The translations under genes were made by a program, and so were the position numbers. Shown piece by piece: positions 40,049 through 49,646 of a stretch of DNA of 64,000 bases. The stretch covers positions 160,269 to 224,268 of the forward strand of contig CANMWJ010000006.1 in NCBI GenBank assembly GCA_947501565.1, given 5' to 3'. Every line of letters begins with the position of its first letter. Position 1 is the first letter of the stretch. Under the pieces are notes generated by a model. The model worked only from the letters and a program-made list of their open reading frames with translations. It had not been told where the DNA came from and made no database searches. The stretch is from an uncultured Marinobacterium sp. (lineage in GTDB: Bacteria; Pseudomonadota; Gammaproteobacteria; Pseudomonadales; Balneatricaceae).

Positions 40049-40636
40049 TCAGATCTGCGCGTGTAACAGCGGCCACAGTTCAACCCAGGCCAGTAACGCA
40101 AAGAGCAGAAACAATATACCGCTGACCTTGTGAACCCAATACAACGGGACACGCTGCAGAAAGGTACGTCCGGCCATCACGCCGATCAGCGTAGTCAACA
40201 TCAGCGCCAGCGTACCGCCCAACCAAACGGCCACCGGCAACTCGACACCCGCCATACCCGCGACGGCAAGCTGGGTTTTATCCCCCAACTCCGCCAGAAA
40301 AATCAGGATAAAAACAGATACCAGAAGGTGCTTACCCACTTTGGTCACGCCGTCTTCATCGTCGCTACCATCATCGCGTAGGGCTTGAACGCCAAACAGT
40401 GTGAACAGCAACGCCACCAGCAGTAACACAATCCATTGCGGCAACCACTCCGCTACCGTTGCACCGACAGTGACACCAAGAAGGTTTAGGACCGCGAAGG
40501 CTGCGATAGCGCCAATAAGGACCGGCAGCGCACGGTAACGCGCCGCCAGCGTCATGGAGACGAGCTGGCTTTTATCGCCAAACTCGGCGATGAACACCAG
40601 AAAAAAAGCTTTTGAGAAAGGAGCCAGAAGTTCCAT
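40049..40636 (-). CDS. TMEM165/GDT1 family cation exporter (UPF0016)
   Basis: A 195-residue membrane protein with two inverted halves, each carrying the family motif ExGDK(T/S): EFGDKSQL near residue 20 and ELGDKTQL near 118. Family members export Mn2+ (MneA/MntX) or exchange Ca2+ or Mn2+ for H+. Six membrane segments flank an acidic central loop (DDGSDDEDG). Manganese export is the likeliest role but is inferred from the family only. No yybP-ykoY-like leader was recognised upstream. Confidence 0.92.
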   Translation of the reverse strand: MELLAPFSKAFFLVFIAEFGDKSQLVSMTLAARYRALPVLIGAIAAFAVLNLLGVTVGATVAEWLPQWIVLLLVALLFTLFGVQALRDDGSDDEDGVTKVGKHLLVSVFILIFLAELGDKTQLAVAGMAGVELPVAVWLGGTLALMLTTLIGVMAGRTFLQRVPLYWVHKVSGILFLLFALLAWVELWPLLHAQI

Positions 40637-40716
40637 CAGTACAGCGCTCAGTTAACATATGCGCTGCATTATACGGTGTGGATAAATCAGCTGCACGGAT
40701 TGGCGTGCATTCTTAC

Positions 40717-41319
40717 TTATGACGAACGAAGCACGGAAAAAGCGCTCTGCCCCGGGACTAACTGTTGGGGGGTATTGATGTTTTCCATCTCCAGCAGAGA
40801 ATCCGCTTCCACGGTTTCCACCGACAAGAGGTCGTACCAGCGCCGCACCGCCCGCTGACCACTGGACAGGTAAAGATTCAACGACGCCTTCAGCGCTACC
40901 GGGATAATCGCATGCAGCGGTTGCAACCGGCCCTCTGCGGCCACCACCACGACAGCATTCGGGTGTTGCCGCGCCTTCTGGATCAACCTCCTTAACAGCG
41001 TTCGACTCACCCAAGGCGTGTCGCATGGCATCACCAGTAGGTGACTGGCCTCGGTCACCGCGAGCGCACTCTGAATACCGGCCAGGGGGCCGGGATAATC
41101 CGGCATCTCATCGGCAACCACCTGGTCAGCCAGATCGGCATACCGTTCGCTATTACGGTTACAACTGATCAACAGTTGGTTGACCAAGGGTTTAAGGGCC
41201 TGATGGCTCCACTCGACCAACGGTTTGTGATCAAGCTGTACCCATCCCTTGTCACAGCCTCCCATACGGCTTCCCTGACCACCGGCCAGAATCAGCCCAT
41301 CAAGCTTGATGTCTGGCAT
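40717..41319 (-). CDS. mobA: Molybdenum cofactor guanylyltransferase MobA
   Basis: Attaches GMP to Mo-molybdopterin to form the guanine dinucleotide cofactor used by DMSO-reductase-family enzymes. The 200-residue nucleotidyltransferase begins with DGLILAGGQGSRMGGCDKGW and contains YPGPLAGIQSAL and MPCDTPWVSRTLL. It is the last gene of moaB-moeA-moaD-mobA, 5 nt after moaD. Confidence 0.94.
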   Translation of the reverse strand: MPDIKLDGLILAGGQGSRMGGCDKGWVQLDHKPLVEWSHQALKPLVNQLLISCNRNSERYADLADQVVADEMPDYPGPLAGIQSALAVTEASHLLVMPCDTPWVSRTLLRRLIQKARQHPNAVVVVAAEGRLQPLHAIIPVALKASLNLYLSSGQRAVRRWYDLLSVETVEADSLLEMENINTPQQLVPGQSAFSVLRSS

Positions 41320-41324
41320 CGGTG

Positions 41325-41573
41325 TCAGCCTCCGGTCACCGGTGGAAAAAAGGCCAGCTCATCCCCGTCGCTTAGGGGACTGTCATGATCGACCAGCTCC
41401 TGATTTACGGCCACCAGCACGGTTTGATTGCCGAATGCCTGCTGCCACTGTTCACCGCGCACCTGCAGTGCAGCGACCACCTGTCCGACCGTTAAATCCG
41501 CGGTCATATCCATGGTTTCCCGCTCCAGACCCAGCTGCTCGCGCAACGAGGCAAAGAATCTCAGAATAATCAT
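41325..41573 (-). CDS. moaD: Molybdopterin synthase small subunit MoaD
   Basis: An 82-residue ubiquitin-fold sulfur carrier ending in the obligatory Gly-Gly (FFPPVTGG), which is adenylated and thiocarboxylated before delivering sulfur to precursor Z together with MoaE. The start IILRFFASLREQLGLE is typical. No moaE lies beside it in this window, although moaD and moaE usually sit together. Confidence 0.93.
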   Translation of the reverse strand: MIILRFFASLREQLGLERETMDMTADLTVGQVVAALQVRGEQWQQAFGNQTVLVAVNQELVDHDSPLSDGDELAFFPPVTGG

Positions 41574-41592
41574 TACTCTTCCCCTACCTCCC

Positions 41593-42822
41593 CTACGCCA
41601 TCAGCTCACTGAACGGAATAAAGCTGCACAAGGTACCCGGAGACACCCGGGTATTAGGCGGCACTTCAAGCAAACCATCGGCATGAATCGCGGCTTTCAG
41701 CGCACCGGAACTTTGCGTATGACCAAGATGCGCCTTAATCACCCCCGAATCCAACGCTAACTGGACACGTAAAAACTGCATCCGTGGAATGGACTTCTTC
41801 TGCTCGAAAGCTGCTGCGACAGACCAGCGCTGGGGCTCAACATCTTCGACACCCTGCATTTTCAGCAAGTAGGGTCGCGCCAACAGCAGAAATGTCACTA
41901 ATGCCGCCGAAGGGTTGCCCGGCAGCCCCAGAAACGGCTTACCGCCCACCTGACCATATGCGAAGGGCTTGCCCGGTTTGATCGCCAGGCGCCAGATATT
42001 CAGCTCACCCAGTTCATTAACCGCCGCCTTGACATGGTCTTCTTCCCCCACCGACACACCGCCGCTGCTGATTACACAATCAGCTACGTCGGCCATCTCG
42101 CGCAGCGCGGTAATGGTGCCCGACAGCGTATCTTCGACGATGCCCGGAAATATCACTTCGATACCGAGTTTTTCCAGCAACCCCCGCAACGTATAGAGGT
42201 TAGAGTTGTAGATCTGACCTGCAGCAACGGCTTCACCGGGCATCACCAGCTCGTCACCGGTGGTCAGCAACGCTACTTTCAAGCGCCGCACCACCTGCAC
42301 CTCATTGATACCAACCGACGCGAGCACACCCAGATGTGCAGGCTCCAAACGGGTACCTACGGTAAGAAGTGGCTCACCTTTCCGAATATCCTGTCCTCGC
42401 GGGCGAATGTTGGCTCCTTGCAGGGGTACCTTATTCAAAGTCAGCAGATGCCCACTGACGCTGCAATCCTCCTGCATCACCACGGTATCGGCGCCCGGGG
42501 GTATCTCGGAGCCGGTAAATATTCGCGCCGCGGTACCCGGCTGCAGTGGCGCCGCCACACTGCCTGCGGCAATACGCTGACTGATCGGCAGACGTCCATC
42601 TGCAGGCAGGTGCTCATAGGCAAAGGCATATCCATCCATTGCACTATTATCCTCCGGAGGCACATCCAGAGCAGAAACAATATTTTCAGATAATACGCGG
42701 CCTAGCGCGGCCTCCAGAGGAACCCGTTCAGATTCGGTAAGCGGTGAAACCTGAGCAAGCAGGCGGCTGTAAACTTCGCTGAACGGCGCCAAGGCTTCAT
42801 GATCACAACCACACCCACTCAT
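41593..42822 (-). CDS. moeA: Molybdopterin molybdenumtransferase MoeA
   Basis: Inserts molybdate into adenylylated molybdopterin. The 409-residue protein shows PPEDNSAMDGYAF, RIFTGSEIPPGADTVVMQED, VALLTTGDEL, SSGGVSVGEEDHVK, AIKPGKPFAYG and FLGLPGNPSAALVTF. A Cys/His-rich N-terminus (MSGCGCDHEALAPF) precedes the domain. The ATG overlaps the moaB stop by 4 nt. Confidence 0.95.
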   Translation of the reverse strand: MSGCGCDHEALAPFSEVYSRLLAQVSPLTESERVPLEAALGRVLSENIVSALDVPPEDNSAMDGYAFAYEHLPADGRLPISQRIAAGSVAAPLQPGTAARIFTGSEIPPGADTVVMQEDCSVSGHLLTLNKVPLQGANIRPRGQDIRKGEPLLTVGTRLEPAHLGVLASVGINEVQVVRRLKVALLTTGDELVMPGEAVAAGQIYNSNLYTLRGLLEKLGIEVIFPGIVEDTLSGTITALREMADVADCVISSGGVSVGEEDHVKAAVNELGELNIWRLAIKPGKPFAYGQVGGKPFLGLPGNPSAALVTFLLLARPYLLKMQGVEDVEPQRWSVAAAFEQKKSIPRMQFLRVQLALDSGVIKAHLGHTQSSGALKAAIHADGLLEVPPNTRVSPGTLCSFIPFSELMA

Positions 42823-43367
42823 GCGCGACTCCCACAGGCCGAGTTTGCGTCCGGCAACACCATCTCAACGAAGTTGCAAGGGCGATGACGGGCGTCCAGC
42901 TGCTCGACGATGATACGGTTCCAGGCCGTCGCGCAGGCACGCGGGGAGCCTGGCATACAGAAGATCACCGTATGATTGGCGACACCGGCGATGGCGCGGG
43001 ACTGTACGGTGGAGGTTCCGATCTCCTCATAGGAGACCAGTCGGAACAGCTCACCGTAACCTTCAATCTGCTTATCAAACAGCGGACCCAACGCTTCCGG
43101 CGTGATATCCCGGTCGGTAAATCCCGTACCCCCGGTAACCAGAATGACCTGAATCTCCGGATCAGCGATCCACTGCGATACCACGGCACGCATCTGATAG
43201 CGATCGTCTTTGACGATCTGCCGTCCCCAGCAGCGATGTCCAACCTCAACCAGCAGGTCCTGCAAGGTGTCACCGGAGGTATCGTTCTCCAGTGTACGGG
43301 TATCGGAAACGGTGAGAACCGCGATATTCAGCGGCTGGAAAGGCACATCTTTTTTTGCGTGTCCCAT
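42819..43367 (-). CDS. moaB: Molybdenum cofactor biosynthesis protein B (MoaB)
   Basis: A 182-residue MogA/MoaB-family protein, likely the molybdopterin adenylyltransferase that prepares the substrate of MoeA. Motifs are NIAVLTVSDTRTLENDTSG, VTGGTGFTDRDITPEA and FCMPGSPRACATAW. ATG 43367 has GAGGAG at 7 nt; an in-frame start at 43508 would add 47 unlike residues. It heads the four-gene Moco cluster. Confidence 0.93.
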   Translation of the reverse strand: MGHAKKDVPFQPLNIAVLTVSDTRTLENDTSGDTLQDLLVEVGHRCWGRQIVKDDRYQMRAVVSQWIADPEIQVILVTGGTGFTDRDITPEALGPLFDKQIEGYGELFRLVSYEEIGTSTVQSRAIAGVANHTVIFCMPGSPRACATAWNRIIVEQLDARHRPCNFVEMVLPDANSACGSRA

Positions 43368-43495
43368 GGAGCACTCCTCGTAGGCAGTGGAGGGAAATAA
43401 ACGAACCCCATTATCGCCCTGCCCCCAGCCACACACGATTCCTCTAAAGAGGTATCTCTCCCGAAGCAGCCCCATTACAGCGCCTCCAGAAACGC

Positions 43496-43521
43496 AAAAA
43501 GCCAGCATCGGCTGGCTTTTT
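43496..43521 (-). terminator. Terminator after the PCuAC gene
   Basis: AAAAAGCCAGC and GCTGGCTTTTT-type arms pair perfectly around a short loop with T-runs on both sides, 20 nt beyond the copper chaperone gene. It insulates moaB from that gene. Confidence 0.88.
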
Positions 43522-43540
43522 CTTTCGAGACTGAATCAGA

Positions 43541-44032
43541 TCAGTGTTTGTGGTGCTTCATTCCCTGCCCCATCGGAGCGGCCTTCACCGGCGCTTCCAG
43601 CGTCAGCGTCTGACCGGACTGGAAATTGATGGTGATCGGCACCAGCTCACCCTCTTTCAGAGGACGCTTCAGGTTAATCAGCATGATGTGGTAACCGCCT
43701 GGCTTCATCATGATGTGTCCCGCAGCCGGCACTGTCAGGTTTTTCGCTTCGGACATACGCATCACGCCGTCCTGCATGGATGTCTCGTGTACCTCCACAT
43801 CAGCCGCGACCGGACTGCTCGCACCCGCAATGACCTGATCCTGACTGCCGTTGTTGTGAAGCATCATGTACGCGGCAGAGATATTGGAAACCGGAGGCAC
43901 CAGTCGTACCCAGGCGTTATGCGCCGCCAGTTCAGCATCGGTCTTGTGGTGGTGGCCGTGACCACCTGCCATCAGGCTACCTGAAAACAACAGTACCAAC
44001 GCACTGAATACAGCAAGCATTTTTGATTTCAT
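43541..44032 (-). CDS. PCuAC-family periplasmic copper chaperone
   Basis: A 163-residue exported protein with signal peptide (MLAVFSALVLLFSGSLMAGG). The complete PCuAC metal motif H-x10-M-x21-H-x-M is visible: the first His in VHETSMQ, Met in MRMSE, then His and Met in YHIML. The family delivers Cu(I) to the CuA site of cytochrome oxidase. There are additional His-rich stretches after the signal (GGHGHHHK) and at the C-terminus (GMKHHKH), which may bind more copper. ATG 44032 has GGGGAAG upstream; the in-frame start at 44071 is less likely. It lies alone, head to head with the Fur-boxed promoter. Confidence 0.92.
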   Translation of the reverse strand: MKSKMLAVFSALVLLFSGSLMAGGHGHHHKTDAELAAHNAWVRLVPPVSNISAAYMMLHNNGSQDQVIAGASSPVAADVEVHETSMQDGVMRMSEAKNLTVPAAGHIMMKPGGYHIMLINLKRPLKEGELVPITINFQSGQTLTLEAPVKAAPMGQGMKHHKH

Positions 44033-44190
44033 CGCTCTTCCCCTGAATTTCCGTCGTCCATTACCTGTCACTTTCGCAGGTAACGCTCTGAATTATTGCG
44101 CCCAGTTTACAGCGCGACCGCTGCTACAACGATGCGGCATATTGTCGCTGACACGCCGTGGAGGAACGAGATAAAAATAGAAAGCCACAC

Positions 44191-44220
44191 TTGCAAATAA
44201 TAATTATTATCATTTATATT
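44191..44220 (+). promoter_or_regulatory. Predicted promoter overlapped by the Fur box
   Basis: TTGCAA (-35, 44191-44196) and TATATT (-10, 44215-44220) are 18 nt apart, 52 nt before the 78-residue gene. The Fur box fills the -35/-10 interval, an ideal position for repression by iron-loaded Fur. Confidence 0.65.
44193..44211 (+). promoter_or_regulatory. fur box: Fur box
   Basis: GCAAATAATAATTATTATC reads on the other strand as GATAATAATTATTATTTGC and matches about 14 of 19 positions of the Fur consensus GATAATGATAATCATTATC. It contains a perfect 14-bp palindrome, ATAATAATTATTAT. The genes below it are therefore probably induced by iron limitation. Confidence 0.75.
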
Positions 44221-44271
44221 TAAACCAACGCACTGCTCGTTCACCCAAACAAGCCACGAAAGGAGTAGCCC

Positions 44272-44508
44272 ATGGCCTATATCATCGATGCCTGGCTGGA
44301 ATGCGCACATCCCCATCTGAAAGTGATGAACAGTCGCTCCGGCATGGAGCTGTTCAGTTTTCAGGAAAAAGAGGTTCATCAGCTGCTGGAAAATGGAGAC
44401 ATCGATATCAACGACCTGTTCTCGACCAACCAACAAACCCTGGAGGAGGTCGTGAAACAACTGGTGCTCTTCCGCTGCAGCCAGACCATGCACAGCACGG
44501 CGGCTTGA
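44272..44508 (+). CDS. Small protein of unknown function under Fur control
   Basis: A 78-residue protein, not recognised. It is preceded by AAGGAG at 7-8 nt from ATG 44272. It is mildly acidic, with two Cys (11 and 69), no signal peptide and no membrane segment. The middle (FQEKEVHQLLENGDIDINDLF) and end (LEEVVKQLVLFR) look helical. It is the first gene after a Fur-boxed promoter and is followed 33 nt later by the DUF2325 gene, so the two are probably one iron-responsive operon. Confidence 0.75.
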   Translation: MAYIIDAWLECAHPHLKVMNSRSGMELFSFQEKEVHQLLENGDIDINDLFSTNQQTLEEVVKQLVLFRCSQTMHSTAA

Positions 44509-44541
44509 TCCTCCCCCGCTCTCACACCCAAGGAACAGATT

Positions 44542-45684
44542 ATGCACGGCACCCCTGATACAAAACGCATGCAACGGAGAATGCTCTGGACTCTCCCCCC
44601 AGCACTGCACCCGTTGCTGCTCACGCACTGCCTGCATACAGAAGAACTCTGGTCCGTTGGACGTAAAGCACAACTCGTTTTTGACACTGAACCCAGCGAT
44701 CTGGCGTTGCATACACGCTTTATCACGGAAGCAGCTGGAAACAACCCGGTTTCACGCAGTCTTCATCGATTACTCGACAGAAGATACCAACACTGCATCG
44801 ACCAATTACACTGCTACCCCTCTGCAGAGCACCTCGCACGTCACTGGAAACAGGTTCTGGATAGCGGGGATATCAAGGCGAGTTTCTGGGCGTTGATCAC
44901 CCATCCCAAGGCAGACGATGCGCTGATCGCCCGCTGTCACGGCGAGTTCTTTATGCGCTTGCAGGTACCACAGCACTGCAGCTCGCAGGTAGCCGATGGA
45001 GAGATCCGGAAACTACAGCGCGAACTGAGCAACCTACGCCAACAAAGCTATGCCAAAACAGTGCGCCTTGAAGCACAGCTGCGTCAGCAGGAACACAACC
45101 TGACACAACTAAAAGTGGAAGCGCGCTATAACAGCACAGCATCAGTCTCACCGGCTCAGCAAACACGAATGGAAAAGCTCAACAAACAGCTACGCCAGCG
45201 CCTGGAATGGACGGAAAAACGTCTGGCGCAACGAGAGATCCAACAGACGGAACTCTATCACCAGGTCGCTGGACTCGAAGAACACCTGCAGGAGTTGATA
45301 CAGGAAAACACCGCGCTGAAGCTACATCACCACGCAGCGCTTATGACTATGGCAACACCCTCCGAAGTCGCTGCACTGCCCAACATCAGGGGAAAGCAGA
45401 TCCTCTATGTGGGTGGCAGCAACCGGGTTCTGCCCCGCCTGCGCCACATTGTGGAAAGCCATGAGGGTGATTTTATTCACCATGATCTGGATAACAGCAA
45501 CAACCCGGTCATCCAAAAAGAAATACTGTCACGTGCAGATATCGTCTTATGCCCACTTGAGTGTATGGCTCAGGAGAGCTGCCAGAGGGCCAAGCGTCAC
45601 TGCCGGAAATACACAAAACCCTTTGTGCCACTGGCAACACTCTCCCAGAGGCATGATGCTGAGAGGCAGCACCAAATCAACTAA
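44542..45684 (+). CDS. DUF2325 domain protein with long coiled coil
   Basis: A 380-residue protein. Residues 1-150 are a Cys/His-rich helical region with no family I recognise. Residues about 154-260 are a heptad-rich coiled coil (EIRKLQRELSNLRQQ onward), and 281-365 a DUF2325 domain. The last contains ILYVGGSNRVLPRLRHIVE, GDFIHHDLDN and the cysteine motif CPLEC, with further Cys at 347 and 354, followed by KPFVPL. DUF2325 proteins have no established biochemical role; the Cys cluster could bind metal or be redox active. The ribosome site is AAGGAAC. It follows the Fur-box promoter and 78-aa gene, and its stop overlaps the convergent argO-like stop by 4 nt. Confidence 0.85.
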   Translation: MHGTPDTKRMQRRMLWTLPPALHPLLLTHCLHTEELWSVGRKAQLVFDTEPSDLALHTRFITEAAGNNPVSRSLHRLLDRRYQHCIDQLHCYPSAEHLARHWKQVLDSGDIKASFWALITHPKADDALIARCHGEFFMRLQVPQHCSSQVADGEIRKLQRELSNLRQQSYAKTVRLEAQLRQQEHNLTQLKVEARYNSTASVSPAQQTRMEKLNKQLRQRLEWTEKRLAQREIQQTELYHQVAGLEEHLQELIQENTALKLHHHAALMTMATPSEVAALPNIRGKQILYVGGSNRVLPRLRHIVESHEGDFIHHDLDNSNNPVIQKEILSRADIVLCPLECMAQESCQRAKRHCRKYTKPFVPLATLSQRHDAERQHQIN

Positions 45685-46307
45685 TCCGCTACCAGTAAAC
45701 TGTATGCGATCGTCCACATTACGCCGCAGATCAGCAGATCCAGAACACGCCACGCCATTGGTTTAGCAAACAGCGGGGCTAACCAACGCGCGCCCAGACT
45801 GATGCCGAAAAACCAGATAAAGGAGAAACTAATCGCACCAACGGCGAACCAGGTGCGCTCCTCTCCCACGTATTGGCCGCCGATACTACCGATCAACACC
45901 AGCGTATCCAGATAGGCATGGGGGTTGAGCAGCGTGACCGCTAGGGTGGTCAATAGCGCAGCGCGCAAACCTGTAACCGCGCCTTCCTGATCCATCATAC
46001 GCTGATTGGTAAGCGCCGAGCGCAACGCACCGAACCCGTACCACAATAGAAAGGCACCTCCGCCCCAACGCGCAACCGCCAGCCAGAAGGGCGATTCGCT
46101 TATCAGCACACCCATACCGGCAACCCCGGCGGTGATCAGCAGCGCATCAAACACACTACACAGACCGGCGATGGGCCAATGGTGCTGACGCTTTAACCCC
46201 TGGGTCAACACGAAGGCATTTTGTGCGCCGATCGCAACGATCAAACCGGCACTGGTCGCCAGCCCTTTAAATAACGCCAGCATCTGCACCGACAACACCC
46301 AGCTCAT
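45681..46307 (-). CDS. argO: LysE/ArgO-family amino acid exporter
   Basis: A 208-residue membrane protein with five to six helices and the family start ATSAGLIVAIGAQNAFVLTQGL. ArgO exports arginine and LysE lysine; substrate cannot be read from the sequence. ATG 46307 has AGAGG upstream; an in-frame start at 46373 would add 22 residues. It is divergent from an argP-like regulator, the classical exporter/regulator pair, so activation by ArgP is likely. Confidence 0.92.
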   Translation of the reverse strand: MSWVLSVQMLALFKGLATSAGLIVAIGAQNAFVLTQGLKRQHHWPIAGLCSVFDALLITAGVAGMGVLISESPFWLAVARWGGGAFLLWYGFGALRSALTNQRMMDQEGAVTGLRAALLTTLAVTLLNPHAYLDTLVLIGSIGGQYVGEERTWFAVGAISFSFIWFFGISLGARWLAPLFAKPMAWRVLDLLICGVMWTIAYSLLVAD

Positions 46308-46425
46308 TACCGTTCCTCTTAAAACAGAATTAAGGCCCATAAGGAAAAAGATCTGGCGTAATGCTGCCCGCACCGTTAATGTAAGTAAAACTAATGTTTT
46401 TAATATTTAATAAGACTTACTAATA

Positions 46426-47349
46426 ATGCTGGATCTGAAACACATGGCCGCGCTCTGCGCGATCATCGAAGAACAAAGCTTTGATAAAGCCGCCCGCAAA
46501 CTACATGTAACCCAGTCCGCCGTCTCGCAGCGCCTGAAGCAGCTGGAGGAGTCCCTGGGCCAGTTACTGGTCGTACGTGGTAACCCGCTACGCGCGACCG
46601 ACGCGGGCCATCTGGTAATCAAACACTACCGCCAGATCAGCATGCTACAAACAGAACTGATGGAGGACCTGACCACCGGTACCCAAAGCGGCTACAACAC
46701 CGTGGCGATCGGCCTGAACGCCGACAGCCTCGACACCTGGTTTCTAGACGCCCTTGATCCCCTGTTGCGCGAACAGAACCTACTGCTGGATCTGAAGATC
46801 GATGATCAGGACCAGACCCACCAGCTTTTACGTAACGGCGATGTCCTCGGCTGTATCAGTGCCAGCCCTGAGCCGATGCAGGGCTGCAGCTGTATCCCTC
46901 TGGGTGTAACCCCCTACCGCTGCCTGGCCAGCCCGGAATACGTCAACCGATACTTCCCTGACGGGGTGAACAGCGACGGTTTCAGACATGCCCCAGTGGC
47001 AGAGTTCAACCATAAGGACGAACTACAGAACCGCTACCTGGCAACCTACTTCGATATTTCTCCCGGTGACTATCCCAAACATCGGGTTCCGGCGACGGTG
47101 CCTTTCTTTGACCTGATCATCCGCGGCCACGCATGCGGCATGGTACCGGACCAGCAAAGCCACAAGCAGATGGCGGAAGGGTTGGTTGTGGATATGACGC
47201 CCGGTAAGTACCTGGCAGTACCGCTTTACTGGCACGTGTGGAATCTGAAATCACAGCAGGCCAGCCAGATCACCGAAGCGCTGACGGCAGCCGCCAAAAC
47301 CATGCTGGATCCGTTTGAAGTACATCAAGATCTGATTCACCCGCAATAA
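46426..47349 (+). CDS. argP: LysR-type regulator ArgP (LysG/IciA)
   Basis: A 307-residue LysR-family protein with the N-terminal winged helix-turn-helix LKHMAALCAIIEEQSFDKAARKLHVTQSAVSQRLKQLEESLG, about residues 4-45, and a periplasmic-binding-like effector domain. ArgP activates argO in response to basic amino acids in E. coli. Its divergent pairing with the exporter, 118 nt apart, supports the same circuit. Confidence 0.92.
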   Translation: MLDLKHMAALCAIIEEQSFDKAARKLHVTQSAVSQRLKQLEESLGQLLVVRGNPLRATDAGHLVIKHYRQISMLQTELMEDLTTGTQSGYNTVAIGLNADSLDTWFLDALDPLLREQNLLLDLKIDDQDQTHQLLRNGDVLGCISASPEPMQGCSCIPLGVTPYRCLASPEYVNRYFPDGVNSDGFRHAPVAEFNHKDELQNRYLATYFDISPGDYPKHRVPATVPFFDLIIRGHACGMVPDQQSHKQMAEGLVVDMTPGKYLAVPLYWHVWNLKSQQASQITEALTAAAKTMLDPFEVHQDLIHPQ

Positions 47350-47414
47350 CGGGTAACCAAGAGCAAGGAACGGAGAGAGGTAGAACAACGAGATTCGGGC
47401 GTACAGTCCAGACA

Positions 47415-47450
47415 CAAAAAAGCCGGTATCCAGTTGCCCGGATACCGGCT
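47415..47450 (-). terminator. Terminator after groEL
   Basis: AGCCGGTATCC and GGATACCGGCT form an 11-bp perfect stem with an 8-nt loop. On the - strand it is followed by six or more Ts. It lies 37 nt beyond the groEL stop. Confidence 0.92.
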
Positions 47451-47487
47451 CTATCGCATTAAGGTGCGATCAGATGACGGGGGATGA

Positions 47488-49137
<1,650 letters not shown>

Positions 49138-49195
49138 TCAAATAATCCTGTATTCGATAAATTCTTTATTTAAACGATCGGTTACGTGGAGACGA

Positions 49196-49489
49196 TTAGT
49201 CTTCCAGTACGCCGTAAATTTCGCTTTCGGTCATGATCAGCAGCTCTTCACCTTCAACTTTGATGGTGTTGGAACCTGCGTAAGCGCCGAAAATAACAGT
49301 ATCACCCACTTTAACAGTCAGTGGCTGTACGTCACCGCTGTTCAGTACACGGCCTTCGCCAACTGCAACAACTTCACCCTGGTTTGGTTTCTCAGCAGCA
49401 GCGCCTGGCAGTACGATACCACCAGCGGTAGTAGCTTCTTCCTCGTTACGACGGATAACAACACGGTCGTGAAGTGGACGAATTTTCAT
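49196..49489 (-). CDS. groES: Co-chaperonin GroES
   Basis: The 97-residue lid of GroEL. It begins [14 protein letters not shown] and has the mobile loop [16 protein letters not shown], whose hydrophobic IVL contacts GroEL. It is the first gene of groESL, downstream of a heat-shock-type promoter. Confidence 0.98.
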   Translation of the reverse strand: MKIRPLHDRVVIRRNEEEATTAGGIVLPGAAAEKPNQGEVVAVGEGRVLNSGDVQPLTVKVGDTVIFGAYAGSNTIKVEGEELLIMTESEIYGVLED

Positions 49490-49580
49490 CTGGTCATTCT
49501 CCTGATCTTACTTGATCGAAAAACAATAATTATTTGTTATGAGCCGGGTTGGGAAATCCAGTACCCGGCGGTTGATAAGC

Positions 49581-49610
49581 TAGATGGGGGCAGGCTTTGA
49601 CTTTTCAACG
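49581..49610 (-). promoter_or_regulatory. Sigma32 (RpoH) heat-shock promoter of groESL
   Basis: On the - strand GTTGAAAA (49609-49602) is followed after about 13 nt by CCCCATCTA (49589-49581), close to the RpoH consensus CTTGAAA with CCCCATnT. It lies about 90 nt before groES. Confidence 0.82.
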
Positions 49611-49646
49611 CCCTGAACAAAAAAATTTACATTTTTCTGTTCGACG

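Noticed and set aside
43368..43490. Molybdenum cofactor riboswitch before moaB
   Set aside because: Only a short CCTCT/AGAGG stem was visible; the conserved Moco RNA core could not be recognised.
44107..44712. 201-residue - strand frame over the Fur region
   Set aside because: It runs through the promoter, the 78-aa gene and the start of DUF2325 on the opposite strand, with no convincing motif.
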